From UBA2970 sp965221075 (GTDB lineage Bacteria > Verrucomicrobiota > Verrucomicrobiia > Limisphaerales > AAA164-E04), in assembly GCA_965221075.1 (NCBI GenBank), contig OZ244865.1, forward strand, positions 2,790,001-2,854,000: 64,000 nucleotides of DNA, written 5' to 3'. Positions within the stretch are counted from its first letter, which is position 1, and the number at the start of each line of letters is the position of its first letter. Position numbers and translations under genes: made by a program. Positions 1 to 11,749 of this stretch are shown here, in pieces. The notes below the pieces were generated by a model. It was not told the DNA's origin. It worked only from the letters and a program-made list of their open reading frames with translations, and searched no databases.

Positions 1-331
1 AGAGCCCGATGCGCTCCTGGCGGCAGAGGGCCGCGGCCTCGCCGACGGCGAGGTCCAGCCCCGAGAGCGGATCCTGGGACGGAAAGGTCTCCACCTCGCA
101 GTAGGAGGTGGCGGTCATGCGGTCGTGCCGGAAGGGGATCGAGAGGGTCTCCACGCAGTTTCCGAAATAGTCGACATAGCTCTCCAGCGGGACCGAGGGG
201 GACACCTGGGTGCGGTAGCGGACCAGCTTCTGGCGCCCGTCGCTGCGGGGCAGGAGCCGCAGCTCGCTGAAGGCCTCGACCACCGGCTGGGCGTAGGCGT
301 AGTGCGTGGAGTGCTCGATCCGGTAGCGCAT
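1..331 (-). CDS. Transglutaminase-like protein, N-terminal part (runs off the window)
   Basis: The gene begins at the ATG at 331-329 and leaves the window at base 1, so only about 110 residues are visible. The visible protein opens MRYRIEHSTHYAYAQPV and continues with a beta-rich segment (FSELRLLPRSDGRQ, then VDYFGNCVETLSIPF). This is typical of the N-terminal domain that precedes the bacterial transglutaminase-like cysteine protease core (PF08379 type). The catalytic Cys-His-Asp core would lie outside the window, so activity cannot be judged. The gene starts 7 bp after the stop of the fused ATP-grasp/alpha-E gene and is surely its operon partner. Transglutaminase-like proteins regularly accompany these ATP-grasp and alpha-E proteins, where a peptidase role toward the ligated product has been proposed. 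Confidence 0.8.
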   Translation of the reverse strand, partial: MRYRIEHSTHYAYAQPVVEAFSELRLLPRSDGRQKLVRYRTQVSPSVPLESYVDYFGNCVETLSIPFRHDRMTATSYCEVETFPSQDPLSGLDLAVGEAAALCRQERIGL

Positions 332-338
332 CGCGGCC

Positions 339-2579
339 TCAGTGGAACTCGGACACCTGATGGTGGACGCACCGGTCGGCGATCCGGTCCGAGAGGGCGC
401 GGGTCTCCCCGATCCGACCGTCGAGCCAGGCGAGGACGGCCGGAGCCTCCTCCAGGTCCAGGTGTTCGATCCGATCGAGGATGCTGCGGCAGGAGGCGGA
501 CAGCGGATCCTGGGTGGCGGTGATCGACCGGGGCGGATCGGGCAGGACCGACCCGAGGGCCTCCTCCACCTCGGAGAGGCTGGCCTTCAGCGACCGGGGA
601 AGCTCCGGATCCCGGATCAGCTTGCGCACCGTCCCCAGCCAGCGGCGGCGCGCTCCCAGCGACTCGGGCGGGCACTCGCTGCACGCCACCATCCGGATCA
701 GGGCGTCGAGGGCCATGGCGGCGGGAAGCCCCCCCGAGTCCTCGGCCTCGATGATCCGGCGCAGCGCCGCCAGGGTGTGCAGGGCCCGCTCCAGCGCCAC
801 CCCCATGCGCCAGAACCTCCAGCGCTGGTCCCGGGCCAGGTGGGTGGCCATGGCTCCGGTGAAGGCGTCCAGGCAGAGCATCAGCTCTTCCTCCCGGTCC
901 CGCTCCGGGCGCTCGGGGGCATCGGGCGCCAGGAGGCTCTCCAGCCGCTCCAGATGGGCGAGCGGCTTGGGCGGAAGGATCTCCCGGACGGCCTGCCCGT
1001 TCTCGCATCCCAGGCCCAGGCTGTGAACGACGGTTCCCGCCCTGGCCTGCTCCGGGGAACCGGGCGGGGAGGATCCGCCGCCCGGCCCGGTAGGAAGCGG
1101 AGGGCCCGCCAGGGGAGCGAGCAGCGGGGCGTGGGCGGGCCATTCCTCCTGGATCTGCCTCAGGGTGCGCAGCCCTCTGAGGGCGCACTCGGCCCGCTCC
1201 AGGTAGCGTCCCAGCCACAGGAAGTGTCCGGCCCGGCGGCTCGAGAGGCTGATCCGGCGCCGCGCGGGCAAGGCCGGCAGGGGGGAGGGGCCGGGTTCGT
1301 CCCCGATCCCGTTGCCGATCCAGGTGTCCTTGAATCCCAGGCCGCCATGGCAGCTGAGGGGCAGCATGTCCCCGGCCCTTCCCTCGATCGCGAAAAGCCT
1401 GAGGGTCGCGGGAGGCGTCTCGGTTCCCCGGGAGGTGCGCAGGGGCAGCCGGGGGGAGTCCACCCGGGCCTGGGCGACGAAGGCTTCCGGCCTGCGCCTC
1501 AGCTCCTCCAGCGGATCGGACGGCGCGGGATCCCCCTGCAGGGGCAGCGCCCTCCAGTCACCGGGACGGGAGAGCGCCTCGGCGAGGACGCCGGGGTCGC
1601 GGCACCAGCGGCGCTCCGCGGTGGGCAGGATCAGCCTCTTGCCCAGGTAGAAGCGGCACATGCGGTCCAGGCGCGAGCCGATCAGGCGGTTGGCCGCCAG
1701 GCCGCTGCCGAGCGCGTTGCACAGGCTCAAGGTCTGCTTGCGCACGCACATGGCCAGGCCCGGGATCCCCTGCCCCCGGTCGGCGTCGAACTCCACCGCG
1801 TCGAGGTTGCGGTCCTCCACCAGGCGGAGGATCACGTCGATGGGCTCCAGGCCCCCCACCGTCTTGAGGTGCATCCGGGAATCGATCACCGCCAGGTCGT
1901 CGGGCGCCACCCAGGGGATTCCCATGGAGCGGGCCAGGAAGGAGTGCGGCCCGGGGCTTGCCGGGGAGAGCAGCGCCGCCTGGCGGTGCAGGGCTCCGTC
2001 CACCGCCTGGAGGCGCAGCCGGTCGTGCAGCAGGCGGGCCCAGGCCGGGGGCGGAGGCGGGGGGCTCCCGCCGGCCAGCTCCCCGTAGACCTGGCTCCAC
2101 GCCGGGCGTGCGCGCAGGGCCTGGACCACTCCCGGAAGCCGGTCGAAGCGCTCCTCCTCCACCATCCACCGCCCCGAGGGATCCTGCGCCACGTCCAGGC
2201 AGGCGAAGGCCAGGTAGCGCCCGCCGGGCACCGGCAGGTCGACCGCGGCCCGCAGGAAGGCGGGATCGGAGTACACCCACTCCACCGGCAGGATTCCGGC
2301 ACGGAGCGCCTCCCGGCCGTCGTGCATGTCCTGGAGGAAGCGGTTCCACACCTCCAGGCGCTGGGCCACCCCCTCGGCCAGGCGCGACCACTCGGGGCCC
2401 GGGACGATCCGGGGCAGCGGATCCAGATGGGGCAGCGGGCCGGAGGGAGGGTAGCGCCGGAAGCCCCCGCCCTCCTCCTGCATCAGGCGGCCGGCCTGGC
2501 GCGTCATCCGCTGGAGGGCGTCCGGATCCAGGAGGCCGGCGCGGCGCTCGATGTCCCCTTCCAGGCTCCGTGGATCCAT
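339..2579 (-). CDS. Fused circularly permuted ATP-grasp (type 2) and alpha-E protein
   Basis: This 746-residue protein joins two domains that are often separate genes. Residues about 60-430 are a circularly permuted ATP-grasp domain (DUF404/DUF407 type) with the family landmarks LPRIVPGPEW, GPHSFLARSMG and GLEPIDVILRLVEDRNLD. From about residue 435 comes an alpha-E (DUF403) helical domain that starts HFLWLGRYLERAECALRGL. ATP-grasp enzymes of this class are predicted to make amide or peptide bonds using ATP, and alpha-E proteins are their constant partners. The substrate is unknown. A proline- and glycine-rich linker lies inside the alpha-E part at about residues 480-515. The gene begins 7 bp after the separate alpha-E gene ends and is followed by the transglutaminase-like gene, so all four genes of this module read as one unit. 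Confidence 0.85.
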   Translation of the reverse strand: MDPRSLEGDIERRAGLLDPDALQRMTRQAGRLMQEEGGGFRRYPPSGPLPHLDPLPRIVPGPEWSRLAEGVAQRLEVWNRFLQDMHDGREALRAGILPVEWVYSDPAFLRAAVDLPVPGGRYLAFACLDVAQDPSGRWMVEEERFDRLPGVVQALRARPAWSQVYGELAGGSPPPPPPAWARLLHDRLRLQAVDGALHRQAALLSPASPGPHSFLARSMGIPWVAPDDLAVIDSRMHLKTVGGLEPIDVILRLVEDRNLDAVEFDADRGQGIPGLAMCVRKQTLSLCNALGSGLAANRLIGSRLDRMCRFYLGKRLILPTAERRWCRDPGVLAEALSRPGDWRALPLQGDPAPSDPLEELRRRPEAFVAQARVDSPRLPLRTSRGTETPPATLRLFAIEGRAGDMLPLSCHGGLGFKDTWIGNGIGDEPGPSPLPALPARRRISLSSRRAGHFLWLGRYLERAECALRGLRTLRQIQEEWPAHAPLLAPLAGPPLPTGPGGGSSPPGSPEQARAGTVVHSLGLGCENGQAVREILPPKPLAHLERLESLLAPDAPERPERDREEELMLCLDAFTGAMATHLARDQRWRFWRMGVALERALHTLAALRRIIEAEDSGGLPAAMALDALIRMVACSECPPESLGARRRWLGTVRKLIRDPELPRSLKASLSEVEEALGSVLPDPPRSITATQDPLSASCRSILDRIEHLDLEEAPAVLAWLDGRIGETRALSDRIADRCVHHQVSEFH

Positions 2580-2586
2580 GCCGGAG

Positions 2587-3645
2587 CTACCGGGGATGGA
2601 GGGGGGGCGTCGCCGGCTGGGCCAGGGGCGGATGGATGCAGTCCTCGAGGAGGGCCTCCCCGATGTCGTGGATCAGGACCTGCGCCTCGGAAACGGTATG
2701 CGAGAGGCCGGCCCGGTGGATCTCCTCGATCGAGGCGTAGCGCAGCCGGCTGGCCAGCCGGCCGCTCAGCTTCTCCGACTGGCTGGAGAAGCGGCCGCTG
2801 GCGGCCCTAGAGATGCGCCGCAGGGCGCGCTCGACGCTCGAGACGCAGAAGAGCATCGATCCGGGGAACTGCTCGTTGAGCAGCAGCAGCTCCGAGACCC
2901 CGACCGGCTCGACCCTCGAGGGGTAGAGCCTCTGGTAGGTGGAGCGGGCCTGGCAGATCCGCAGCGCCGCCATCCAGTTGTAGTAGGTCCGGTCGGCGTC
3001 GGTGGTGTCGGCGGCCTCCAGCTCGTCGCGGGTCATGAACTCGCTCCAGCCGCTCATCTCCGTCCTGGGCTCCTCGGCGCCCTGGAAGAGGTGGTAGCGC
3101 TCGTCGAGCCACCGCGACACCTTGTCGGCGCGCTCCAGGTGCTTGCCCAGCTGCAGGAAGTCCCAGCCGTCGCCCCGCAGCATCATGGCGTCCACGATGC
3201 CCTGGAAGAGCTGCAGCGACTTGGCCAGGCGCTGGAAGAACTCGTAGGCGTTGCGCTGGTAGTGCTCCCGGGCCCCCTGGCCGGTGCCCCAGAGGTAGAT
3301 GCGGTTGATCTGCTCCCACATCTCGGGGGTGATCTGCTCGCGCACGGTGAGCGCGTTCTCCCGGGCCAGGGCCAGGCAGGCGGCCACCGAGCTCTCCAGC
3401 CGGCGCTCGAAGAGCAGGCGCCGGCTTACCTCCTCCCTGCCGGTGTCCCCGGAGAGCTGGCGGTAGCTTCCCAGCATGCCCAGGGCGTCGAGCAGGGGGC
3501 TCCAGTCCCGGGAGAGGCGACGGGACTGCTCCGAGGGGATGTCCAGGATCATCTGGAGGTGGGTGCCCACCATGGAGGCCATGCTCTCGGCGCGCTCCAG
3601 GTAGCGTCCCATCCAGTAGAGGTTCTCGGCAACCCGGCTCAGCAT
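2587..3645 (-). CDS. Alpha-E domain protein (DUF403)
   Basis: This 352-residue, all-helical protein opens MLSRVAENLYWMGRYLERAE, the hallmark start of the alpha-E family. The same WxGRYLERAE signature recurs in the C-terminal half of the neighbouring fused protein, so this operon carries two alpha-E units. Alpha-E proteins have no known enzymatic residues. They are inferred from gene context to work with circularly permuted ATP-grasp enzymes in making or modifying a peptide. The length is usual for the family (roughly 310-350). It lies 21 bp downstream of the ATP-grasp gene and 7 bp upstream of the fused gene. Confidence 0.88.
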   Translation of the reverse strand: MLSRVAENLYWMGRYLERAESMASMVGTHLQMILDIPSEQSRRLSRDWSPLLDALGMLGSYRQLSGDTGREEVSRRLLFERRLESSVAACLALARENALTVREQITPEMWEQINRIYLWGTGQGAREHYQRNAYEFFQRLAKSLQLFQGIVDAMMLRGDGWDFLQLGKHLERADKVSRWLDERYHLFQGAEEPRTEMSGWSEFMTRDELEAADTTDADRTYYNWMAALRICQARSTYQRLYPSRVEPVGVSELLLLNEQFPGSMLFCVSSVERALRRISRAASGRFSSQSEKLSGRLASRLRYASIEEIHRAGLSHTVSEAQVLIHDIGEALLEDCIHPPLAQPATPPLHPR

Positions 3646-3666
3646 GGTATCGGCACGCTTGGGGTC

Positions 3667-5127
3667 CTAGTCCTCCAGCACCCAGGTGTCCTTGCTGCCG
3701 CCCCCCTGCGAGGAGTTGACCACCACCGAGCCCTTCCTGAGGGCCACCCGGGTGAGCCCTCCCGGCAGCACCGAGACCGACCTGCCGCAGAGGACGTAGG
3801 GGCGCAGGTCGACGTGGCGCCCTCCGATCCCCTCCTCCAGGAAGCAGGGATGGCGCGAGAGGGAGAGCAGCGGCTGGGCGATGTAGCTGGAGGGGCTGTC
3901 CCGGAGGCGGTCCCGGAACTCCTCCAGCTCCCGACGGCTGGCCATCGGCCCCACCAGCATCCCGTAGCCGCCCGATCCGTCGACCTCCTTGACCACCAGC
4001 TGGTCCAGGCGATCCAGGATGTAGGAGAGCGAGGAGGGATCCGAGGCCGCCCAGGTCTCCACGCCGGCCAGCAGGGGCTCCTGGTCCAGGTAGTAGCGGA
4101 TCATCGCAGGCACATGGGCGTAGACCGCCTTGTCGTCCACCACCCCGGTGCCGATCGAGTTGGCCAGGGCCACGTTGCGGGAGCGGTAGGCCCCCACCAG
4201 CCCCGGCACCCCCAGGACCGAGTCGGACCGGAACACCAGGGGATCGAGGAAGTCGTCGTCGATGCGGCGGTAGAGCACGTCGACCATGCGCAGGCCCCGG
4301 GTGGTCCGCATGTAGACCTGGTTGTTCTGGACCACCAGGTCCCTCCCCTCGACGATCTCCACCCCCATCTCCCGGGCCAGGAAGGAGTGCTCGTAGTAGG
4401 CGCTGTTGTGGATCCCGGGGGTGAGCACCGCGATCGCCGGATCCGGCTTGGGGCAGATGTGGCGCAGCAGCTCCAGCAGCATCCCGGGGTACTTCTCCAC
4501 CGGGCGCACCCCGTAGTCCTCGAACAGGCCGGGAAAGACCCGCTTGAGCGTCAGCCGGTTCTCCAGGACGTAGGAGACCCCGCTGGGGCAGCGGGCGTTG
4601 TCCTCCAGCACCAGGTACTCCCCCCGATCGTCGCGCACGATGTCCGTGCCGCAGATGTGGACGTAGATGTTGCCGGGCACCTGGAAGCCCATGAACTCCT
4701 TGCGGAAGTGCCGGGAGCCCTCGATCGCCTCCCGGGGGATCTTCCCGTCGCGCAGGATGCGCTGCTCGTGGTAGATGTCGTGGAGGAACAGGTTGAGGGC
4801 GGAGATGCGCTGGATCAGGCCGGCCTCGATCCGCTTCCACTCCCGGGCCGGCACGATCCGGGGCAGCAGGTCGAAGGGGAAGATCCTCTCGGTCCCCTCC
4901 TCGTCCCCGTAGACGGTGAAGGTGATCCCCTGGTTGCGGAAGAAGGCTCCGGCCAGCTTCTGGCGCTCGGCCAGCTCGTCCGCCGAGAGGCCCTGGAGGC
5001 GGGCCGCCAGCTTCCGGTAGTGGGGCCTCAGGGCGCCCTCGCCGTCGACCATCTCGTCGAAGAAGCCCTCCTCCCGCCTGTAGCCCTGGAGGAGCCCCGG
5101 CTGGGCCGTCTGGTTGCTGGGGTCCAT
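3667..5127 (-). CDS. Circularly permuted ATP-grasp protein (type 1, DUF404/DUF407)
   Basis: This 486-residue protein carries the family blocks in order: FPFDLLPRIVPAREW, VLEDNARCPSGVSYVLENR, the TPGIHNSAYYEHSFLAREMG stretch, the RRIDDDFLDPLVF stretch and VVKEVDGSGGYGMLVGP. The acidic and glycine-rich segments are where ATP and Mg2+ bind in ATP-grasp enzymes. It is expected to form an amide bond on an unidentified peptide substrate. I chose the ATG at 5127 (MDPSNQTAQ) over the farther one at 5199: the codons between look non-coding (rich in Arg, Ser and Gly), and a promoter candidate lies there. The C-terminus is GGSKDTWVLED, a conserved ending. First gene of the four-gene ATP-grasp/alpha-E/transglutaminase module. 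Confidence 0.88.
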   Translation of the reverse strand: MDPSNQTAQPGLLQGYRREEGFFDEMVDGEGALRPHYRKLAARLQGLSADELAERQKLAGAFFRNQGITFTVYGDEEGTERIFPFDLLPRIVPAREWKRIEAGLIQRISALNLFLHDIYHEQRILRDGKIPREAIEGSRHFRKEFMGFQVPGNIYVHICGTDIVRDDRGEYLVLEDNARCPSGVSYVLENRLTLKRVFPGLFEDYGVRPVEKYPGMLLELLRHICPKPDPAIAVLTPGIHNSAYYEHSFLAREMGVEIVEGRDLVVQNNQVYMRTTRGLRMVDVLYRRIDDDFLDPLVFRSDSVLGVPGLVGAYRSRNVALANSIGTGVVDDKAVYAHVPAMIRYYLDQEPLLAGVETWAASDPSSLSYILDRLDQLVVKEVDGSGGYGMLVGPMASRRELEEFRDRLRDSPSSYIAQPLLSLSRHPCFLEEGIGGRHVDLRPYVLCGRSVSVLPGGLTRVALRKGSVVVNSSQGGGSKDTWVLED

Positions 5128-5162
5128 CGCACGCGTCCGGCCGCCCGCCCGGACCGGCGCCG

Positions 5163-5191
5163 ATCCTAGCAGGCGCCGGGATCCCGATCCA
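5163..5191 (-). promoter_or_regulatory. Candidate promoter of the ATP-grasp/alpha-E cluster
   Basis: On the minus strand TGGATC (5191-5186) and TAGGAT (5168-5163) are 17 bases apart in the 73-bp gap after glgA. The predicted start lies about 30 bases before the ATG at 5127. The -35 match is only partial, so this could also be read through from serS-glgA. Confidence 0.4.
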
Positions 5192-5200
5192 GGACCCATC

Positions 5201-6643
5201 CTACCGGGCCAGCATGCTCCGGTAGAGCTCCAGGTAGCGCTCCGCCGCCGCCTCCCAGGAGAAGTCCCGGGACATGCCGCGGCGCCGGTAGGCCTCGAGG
5301 CTGGCCGGATTCCGGTAGACGGACCGGGCCCGGTAGATGGCCTCCAGCAGGGCGGCCGAGCTGTACTCGTCGAACTTGATCCCGGTGGCCTCCCCGGGAC
5401 TCTCGCCCTGGTCCGCCACCGTGTCCCTCAGGCCTCCCGTCTGGCGGACCACCGGGATCGCGCCGTAGCGCAGGCCGTAGATCTGGTTGAGGCCGCAGGG
5501 CTCGAAGCGCGAGGGCATCAGGTGGAAGTCGGAGGCCGCCCCGATGCGGTGGGCCAGAGCGGGCTCGTAGCCGATGCGCACCCGGGCCCGGTCGGGGAAG
5601 TCCCGCTCCAGGCCCCGCATCAGCTCCTCCATCTCCGGATCCCCGCTGCCCAGCTGGACGAACTGGATCGGATGGCGCAGGGCCTGGCGCAGGGCCTGCT
5701 CCAGGATGGGCATGCCCTTGTGCTCCACCATGCGGGAGACGCTGCCGAAGAGGGGGACGCGCCCGCCGGACTCCAGCGAGAGGTCCCGCTGCAGGCGGCG
5801 CTTCTCCAGGGCCTTCCCCTCCATGTCCCGGATCGAGTAGGGATGGGCCAGGTGGGGGTTGCCCTCGGTGCGCCACTCCTGGTAGTCCGCCCCGTTGAGG
5901 ATCCCCGAGAGCCGGCTGCGGCGCCTCCGCAGCAGGCCGTCGAGGCCGCAGCCCAGCTGCGGGCCCAGGATCTCCCGGGCGTAGGTGGGGCTCACCGTGC
6001 TGATCGCGTCGGCGAAGGCCAGCCCCGCCTTCAGGAAGTTGATCCGCCCGTGGTACTCGGCGCCCTCCATGGAGAAGTACTCGGCGGGCAGGCCGGTCAG
6101 GGGCCATTCCTCCGGGGGGAAGATCCCCTGGTAGGCGAGGTTGTGGATGGTGAGCAGGACCCGGGGCGGATCGGCCCAGCGCCACTGCTCGGCCTTCAGC
6201 ATGGCCGCGGCCATCGCCGCCTGCCAGTCGTGGAGGTGCAGGATGTCGGGCCTCCAGTCCAGGCTCCGCGCCAGCTCCACCGCCGCACGGGAGAGGAGCA
6301 GGAAGCGCCGGGCGTTGTCGGGGTAGTCGGCCCCCCGCTCGCCGTAGAGCCCCTCCCGGCGGTAGAACCCGTCGTGCTCGAGGTAGTAGACGCTCAGGTT
6401 CTCCCCGGGGCGGCATTCCACCACCCGGCACCCCGCCTCCTCCCCGCCCATCCTCGCAACGAGGGTCCGGTCCCGGGAGGCCACCGGGCCCTGCTCCGGC
6501 CCCAGATCCCGGTAGAGCGGGGTCACCACCCCGGTGCGGATCCCGATCCGGGCCAGGCTCCGGGCCAGCGCCGAGACGACGTCGGCCAGCCCTCCGGTCT
6601 TGGAGTAGGGGGCCAGCTCGCTGGCCCCGATGAGCACCTTCAT
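5201..6643 (-). CDS. glgA: Glycogen synthase (GT5)
   Basis: ADP-glucose-dependent starch/glycogen synthase that extends alpha-1,4-glucan chains in the cytoplasm. The 480 residues match the family length. The N-terminus MKVLIGASELAPYSKTGGLADV holds the nucleotide-sugar KTGGL motif (Lys15). DILHLHDWQAA and the TISTVSP-like segment follow, and the C-terminal domain has SRFEPCGLNQIYGLRYG (catalytic Glu near residue 378) and VVRQTGGLRDTV. The ATG at 6643-6641 overlaps the serS stop codon as ATGA, so the two genes are translationally coupled. This start fits the KTGGL position and excludes a longer open frame running back to 7243 inside serS. No other glycogen gene is in view. Confidence 0.95.
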   Translation of the reverse strand: MKVLIGASELAPYSKTGGLADVVSALARSLARIGIRTGVVTPLYRDLGPEQGPVASRDRTLVARMGGEEAGCRVVECRPGENLSVYYLEHDGFYRREGLYGERGADYPDNARRFLLLSRAAVELARSLDWRPDILHLHDWQAAMAAAMLKAEQWRWADPPRVLLTIHNLAYQGIFPPEEWPLTGLPAEYFSMEGAEYHGRINFLKAGLAFADAISTVSPTYAREILGPQLGCGLDGLLRRRRSRLSGILNGADYQEWRTEGNPHLAHPYSIRDMEGKALEKRRLQRDLSLESGGRVPLFGSVSRMVEHKGMPILEQALRQALRHPIQFVQLGSGDPEMEELMRGLERDFPDRARVRIGYEPALAHRIGAASDFHLMPSRFEPCGLNQIYGLRYGAIPVVRQTGGLRDTVADQGESPGEATGIKFDEYSSAALLEAIYRARSVYRNPASLEAYRRRGMSRDFSWEAAAERYLELYRSMLAR

Positions 6644-7938
6644 CGGCCGGGGACCGGGATCCGGTCGGCCTGGAGGAAGGGCTGGAGCGCGCCGGGGATC
6701 CGGATGCTCCCGTCCTCCTGGCGGTGGGTCTCCACCAGGGCCACGAAGAGCCGGGCCAGGGCCGTTCCGCTGCCGTTGAGGATGTGGGGATGGCGGACGC
6801 CCCCCCCGGAGTCCCGGTAGCGCAGGTCCATCCTCCGGGCCTGGAAGTCGGTGCAGTTGGAGCAGCTGGACACCTCCAGCCAGCCGCCCTGGCCCGGGGC
6901 CCACACCTCGAGGTCGAAGGTCCTGGCGCTGGAGAAGCCCAGGTCGCCGGTGCACAGCTCCACCACCCGGTAGGCCAGCTCCATCTCCTGCAGCACCCGC
7001 TCGGCATGCCCCAGCAGCCGTTCCAGCTCGGCGCGGCTCTCCTCGGGCTCGACCACCGCGATCAGCTCCACCTTGTCGAACTGGTGCATCCGGATCATGC
7101 CCCGGGTGCCCACCCCGGCGGCCCCCGCCTCGGCGCGGAAGCAGGGGCTGTAGGCGCAGTAGCGCAGGGGAAGCGTCCCGGCCGGCAGGATCTCCTCCCG
7201 GTGGATGTTGGCCACCGGAGCCTCGGCGGTAGGGATCAGCCACAGATCCCCGTCCGCCCCCCCGCCCGGCGCCGCCCGGTAGGCCTGGTCCACGAACTTG
7301 GGGAACTGCCCCACCCCCTCCATGCAGCGCCGGGCCACCACGAAGGGAGGCGACACCTCGAGGTAGCCGTGCGGGCCGGAATGCAGCTGGAGCATGTACT
7401 GGATCAGGGCCCGCTCCAGCCGCGCCCCCCAGCCGGTGTAGAGCACGAAGCCGCTCCCCGCCAGCCTGGCCCCCCGCTCGAAGTCGAGCAGCCGCAGCTC
7501 CCTGCCGATCTCCCGGTGGTCCCCGCGGGAGTCCTTCCGGGGCGTCCCCCAGCTGCGCACCACCGGGTTGTCCCTCTCCGAGCCCCCCTCGGGGACCGAG
7601 CCGTCGGGGAGGTTGGGCAGCGAGAGCATCAGGTCGCGGCGCGTCCTCTCGGCCCTGTCCCGGAGCCCTTCCTGCTCGGCGATGCGGTCGCCCACCCGGC
7701 GCATCCTCTCCCGCAGGGCCTGCGCCTCCTCCTCCCTGCCCTCCTTGAGCAGCCGCCCCACCTCCCGGGACTCGCGCTTGCGCAGGGAGCGCAGCTCCTC
7801 CGCCTCGGCCAGCGCCCGGCGCAGGTCCCGGTCGCTCTCCAGCGCCCGGTCCACCAGGGCCTCCTGGCCGTCCCGGCGCAGCGCCAGCCGCTCGCGGACC
7901 TCGCCGGAGCGCTCCCTCAGCTGCCGGATGTCCAACAT
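6640..7938 (-). CDS. serS: Seryl-tRNA synthetase
   Basis: Charges tRNA-Ser (and tRNA-Sec where present) with serine. The 432 residues show the expected layout: an N-terminal coiled-coil arm (about residues 1-110, rich in Arg and Glu) that grips the long variable arm of the tRNA, then the class II core. Core landmarks are IPTAEAPVANIHREEIL (Ser site), motif 2 (CFRAEAGAAGVGTRGMIRMH), VSSCSNCTDFQARRM, and motif 3 (HILNGSGTALARLFVALVE). The ATG at 7938 lies only a few bases after the predicted transcription start, so the mRNA may be nearly leaderless. glgA follows with a 4-bp overlap. Confidence 0.96.
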   Translation of the reverse strand: MLDIRQLRERSGEVRERLALRRDGQEALVDRALESDRDLRRALAEAEELRSLRKRESREVGRLLKEGREEEAQALRERMRRVGDRIAEQEGLRDRAERTRRDLMLSLPNLPDGSVPEGGSERDNPVVRSWGTPRKDSRGDHREIGRELRLLDFERGARLAGSGFVLYTGWGARLERALIQYMLQLHSGPHGYLEVSPPFVVARRCMEGVGQFPKFVDQAYRAAPGGGADGDLWLIPTAEAPVANIHREEILPAGTLPLRYCAYSPCFRAEAGAAGVGTRGMIRMHQFDKVELIAVVEPEESRAELERLLGHAERVLQEMELAYRVVELCTGDLGFSSARTFDLEVWAPGQGGWLEVSSCSNCTDFQARRMDLRYRDSGGGVRHPHILNGSGTALARLFVALVETHRQEDGSIRIPGALQPFLQADRIPVPGR

Positions 7939-7947
7939 CGGCCCTCC

Positions 7948-7976
7948 AGTAAACCGGCGGGCCGCGGAGGGTTCAA
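7948..7976 (-). promoter_or_regulatory. Candidate promoter of serS-glgA
   Basis: On the minus strand TTGAAC (7976-7971), a 17-base spacer and TTTACT (7953-7948) form a good sigma-70-like pair. The predicted start falls within about 5 bases of the serS ATG at 7938. It is divergent from the secA promoter, with the two -35 boxes about 45 bases apart. Confidence 0.6.
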
Positions 7977-8020
7977 GATAGATACCCGGGGGCCCCGCCG
8001 CCCGGCCGCCGGCTTTCCCT

Positions 8021-8049
8021 TTGACGCCCGGGAGGGGACTGCCTAGCGT
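8021..8049 (+). promoter_or_regulatory. Candidate promoter of secA
   Basis: TTGACG (8021-8026) and TAGCGT (8044-8049) are separated by exactly 17 bases. The secA ATG follows at 8077, leaving a leader of about 20 bases. Confidence 0.6.
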
Positions 8050-8076
8050 ACAAGGGGAAACGACGCCTGCTCCCGG

Positions 8077-11193
<3,117 letters not shown>

Positions 11194-11223
11194 AGCACCG
11201 GCCCGTGGCGGAGCGGCCTTCCC

Positions 11224-11278
11224 GTCTCCGGCGGCAGGCGGCCCGGCCTCGCAGGGACTGATCGGCGGCGCCGGAGAC
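11224..11278 (+). terminator. Inverted repeat after secA, possible terminator
   Basis: GTCTCCGGCG (11224-11233) is perfectly repeated in inverted form as CGCCGGAGAC (11269-11278), 31 bases after the secA stop. The 35-base loop is itself GC-rich and no T-run follows, so a Rho-independent role is only possible. Confidence 0.35.
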
Positions 11279-11586
11279 CGTCCGGACCGGGCAGGCCGGA
11301 TCCCGGGGAAACGGCCGGACGCGCCGCATGGCCGATCCGTCCCTCCGAAGGGCCTCGTGCTCCGATCGGAACGGTCCGATCGCGGATCCGGTCCCCGAAA
11401 GCCTGCCGGAAAGGAGGCTAAACAGATTGAGCTGTTCAGTGATCTATCCGAGGAGTTATTACCTTGCGTATGGTCGTAGCGACCGATGCCGACCAGGGCG
11501 GCGGCTCCCTTTCCTGGCGGGGAAGACTTATGCGAGGAGGCGGAGGCGGGACTCTCCTTTGCGGAGTCGACGTCCATCTCCCGCCG
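11279..11586. other. Left edge of the accessory island, no gene seen
   Basis: No coding frame here resembles a protein. From about 11400 the base composition falls (AACAGATTGAGCTGTT, a short hairpin, at 11421-11436), which marks the switch from host DNA to acquired DNA. Confidence 0.5.
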
Positions 11587-11746
11587 CTAACGGGCCAGCG
11601 TGCGGCGGAGATTGGCGAGAGAGAGCTTGGCGGCTGGATCCTCGGCCTGCAGGTACTGCATGATCTCCTGCTGGAGGTCTACAGCCGGCACGCACAGCGT
11701 AACGTTGTATTGGAGCAGCTGCGCCCGGTTCTGGTGCAGGAACACA
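11587..11746 (-). pseudogene. C-terminal gene fragment of unknown family
   Basis: On the minus strand about 50 codons end in QQEIMQYLQAEDPAAKLSL and then ANLRRTLAR and a stop at 11587. The composition is protein-like (helical, balanced charge) and unlike the arginine-rich shadow frames elsewhere. Upstream of about 11746 the frame runs into the ISL3 transposase remnant on the other strand, so the gene was cut there. I do not recognise the family. Confidence 0.3.
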
Positions 11747-11749
11747 CCC

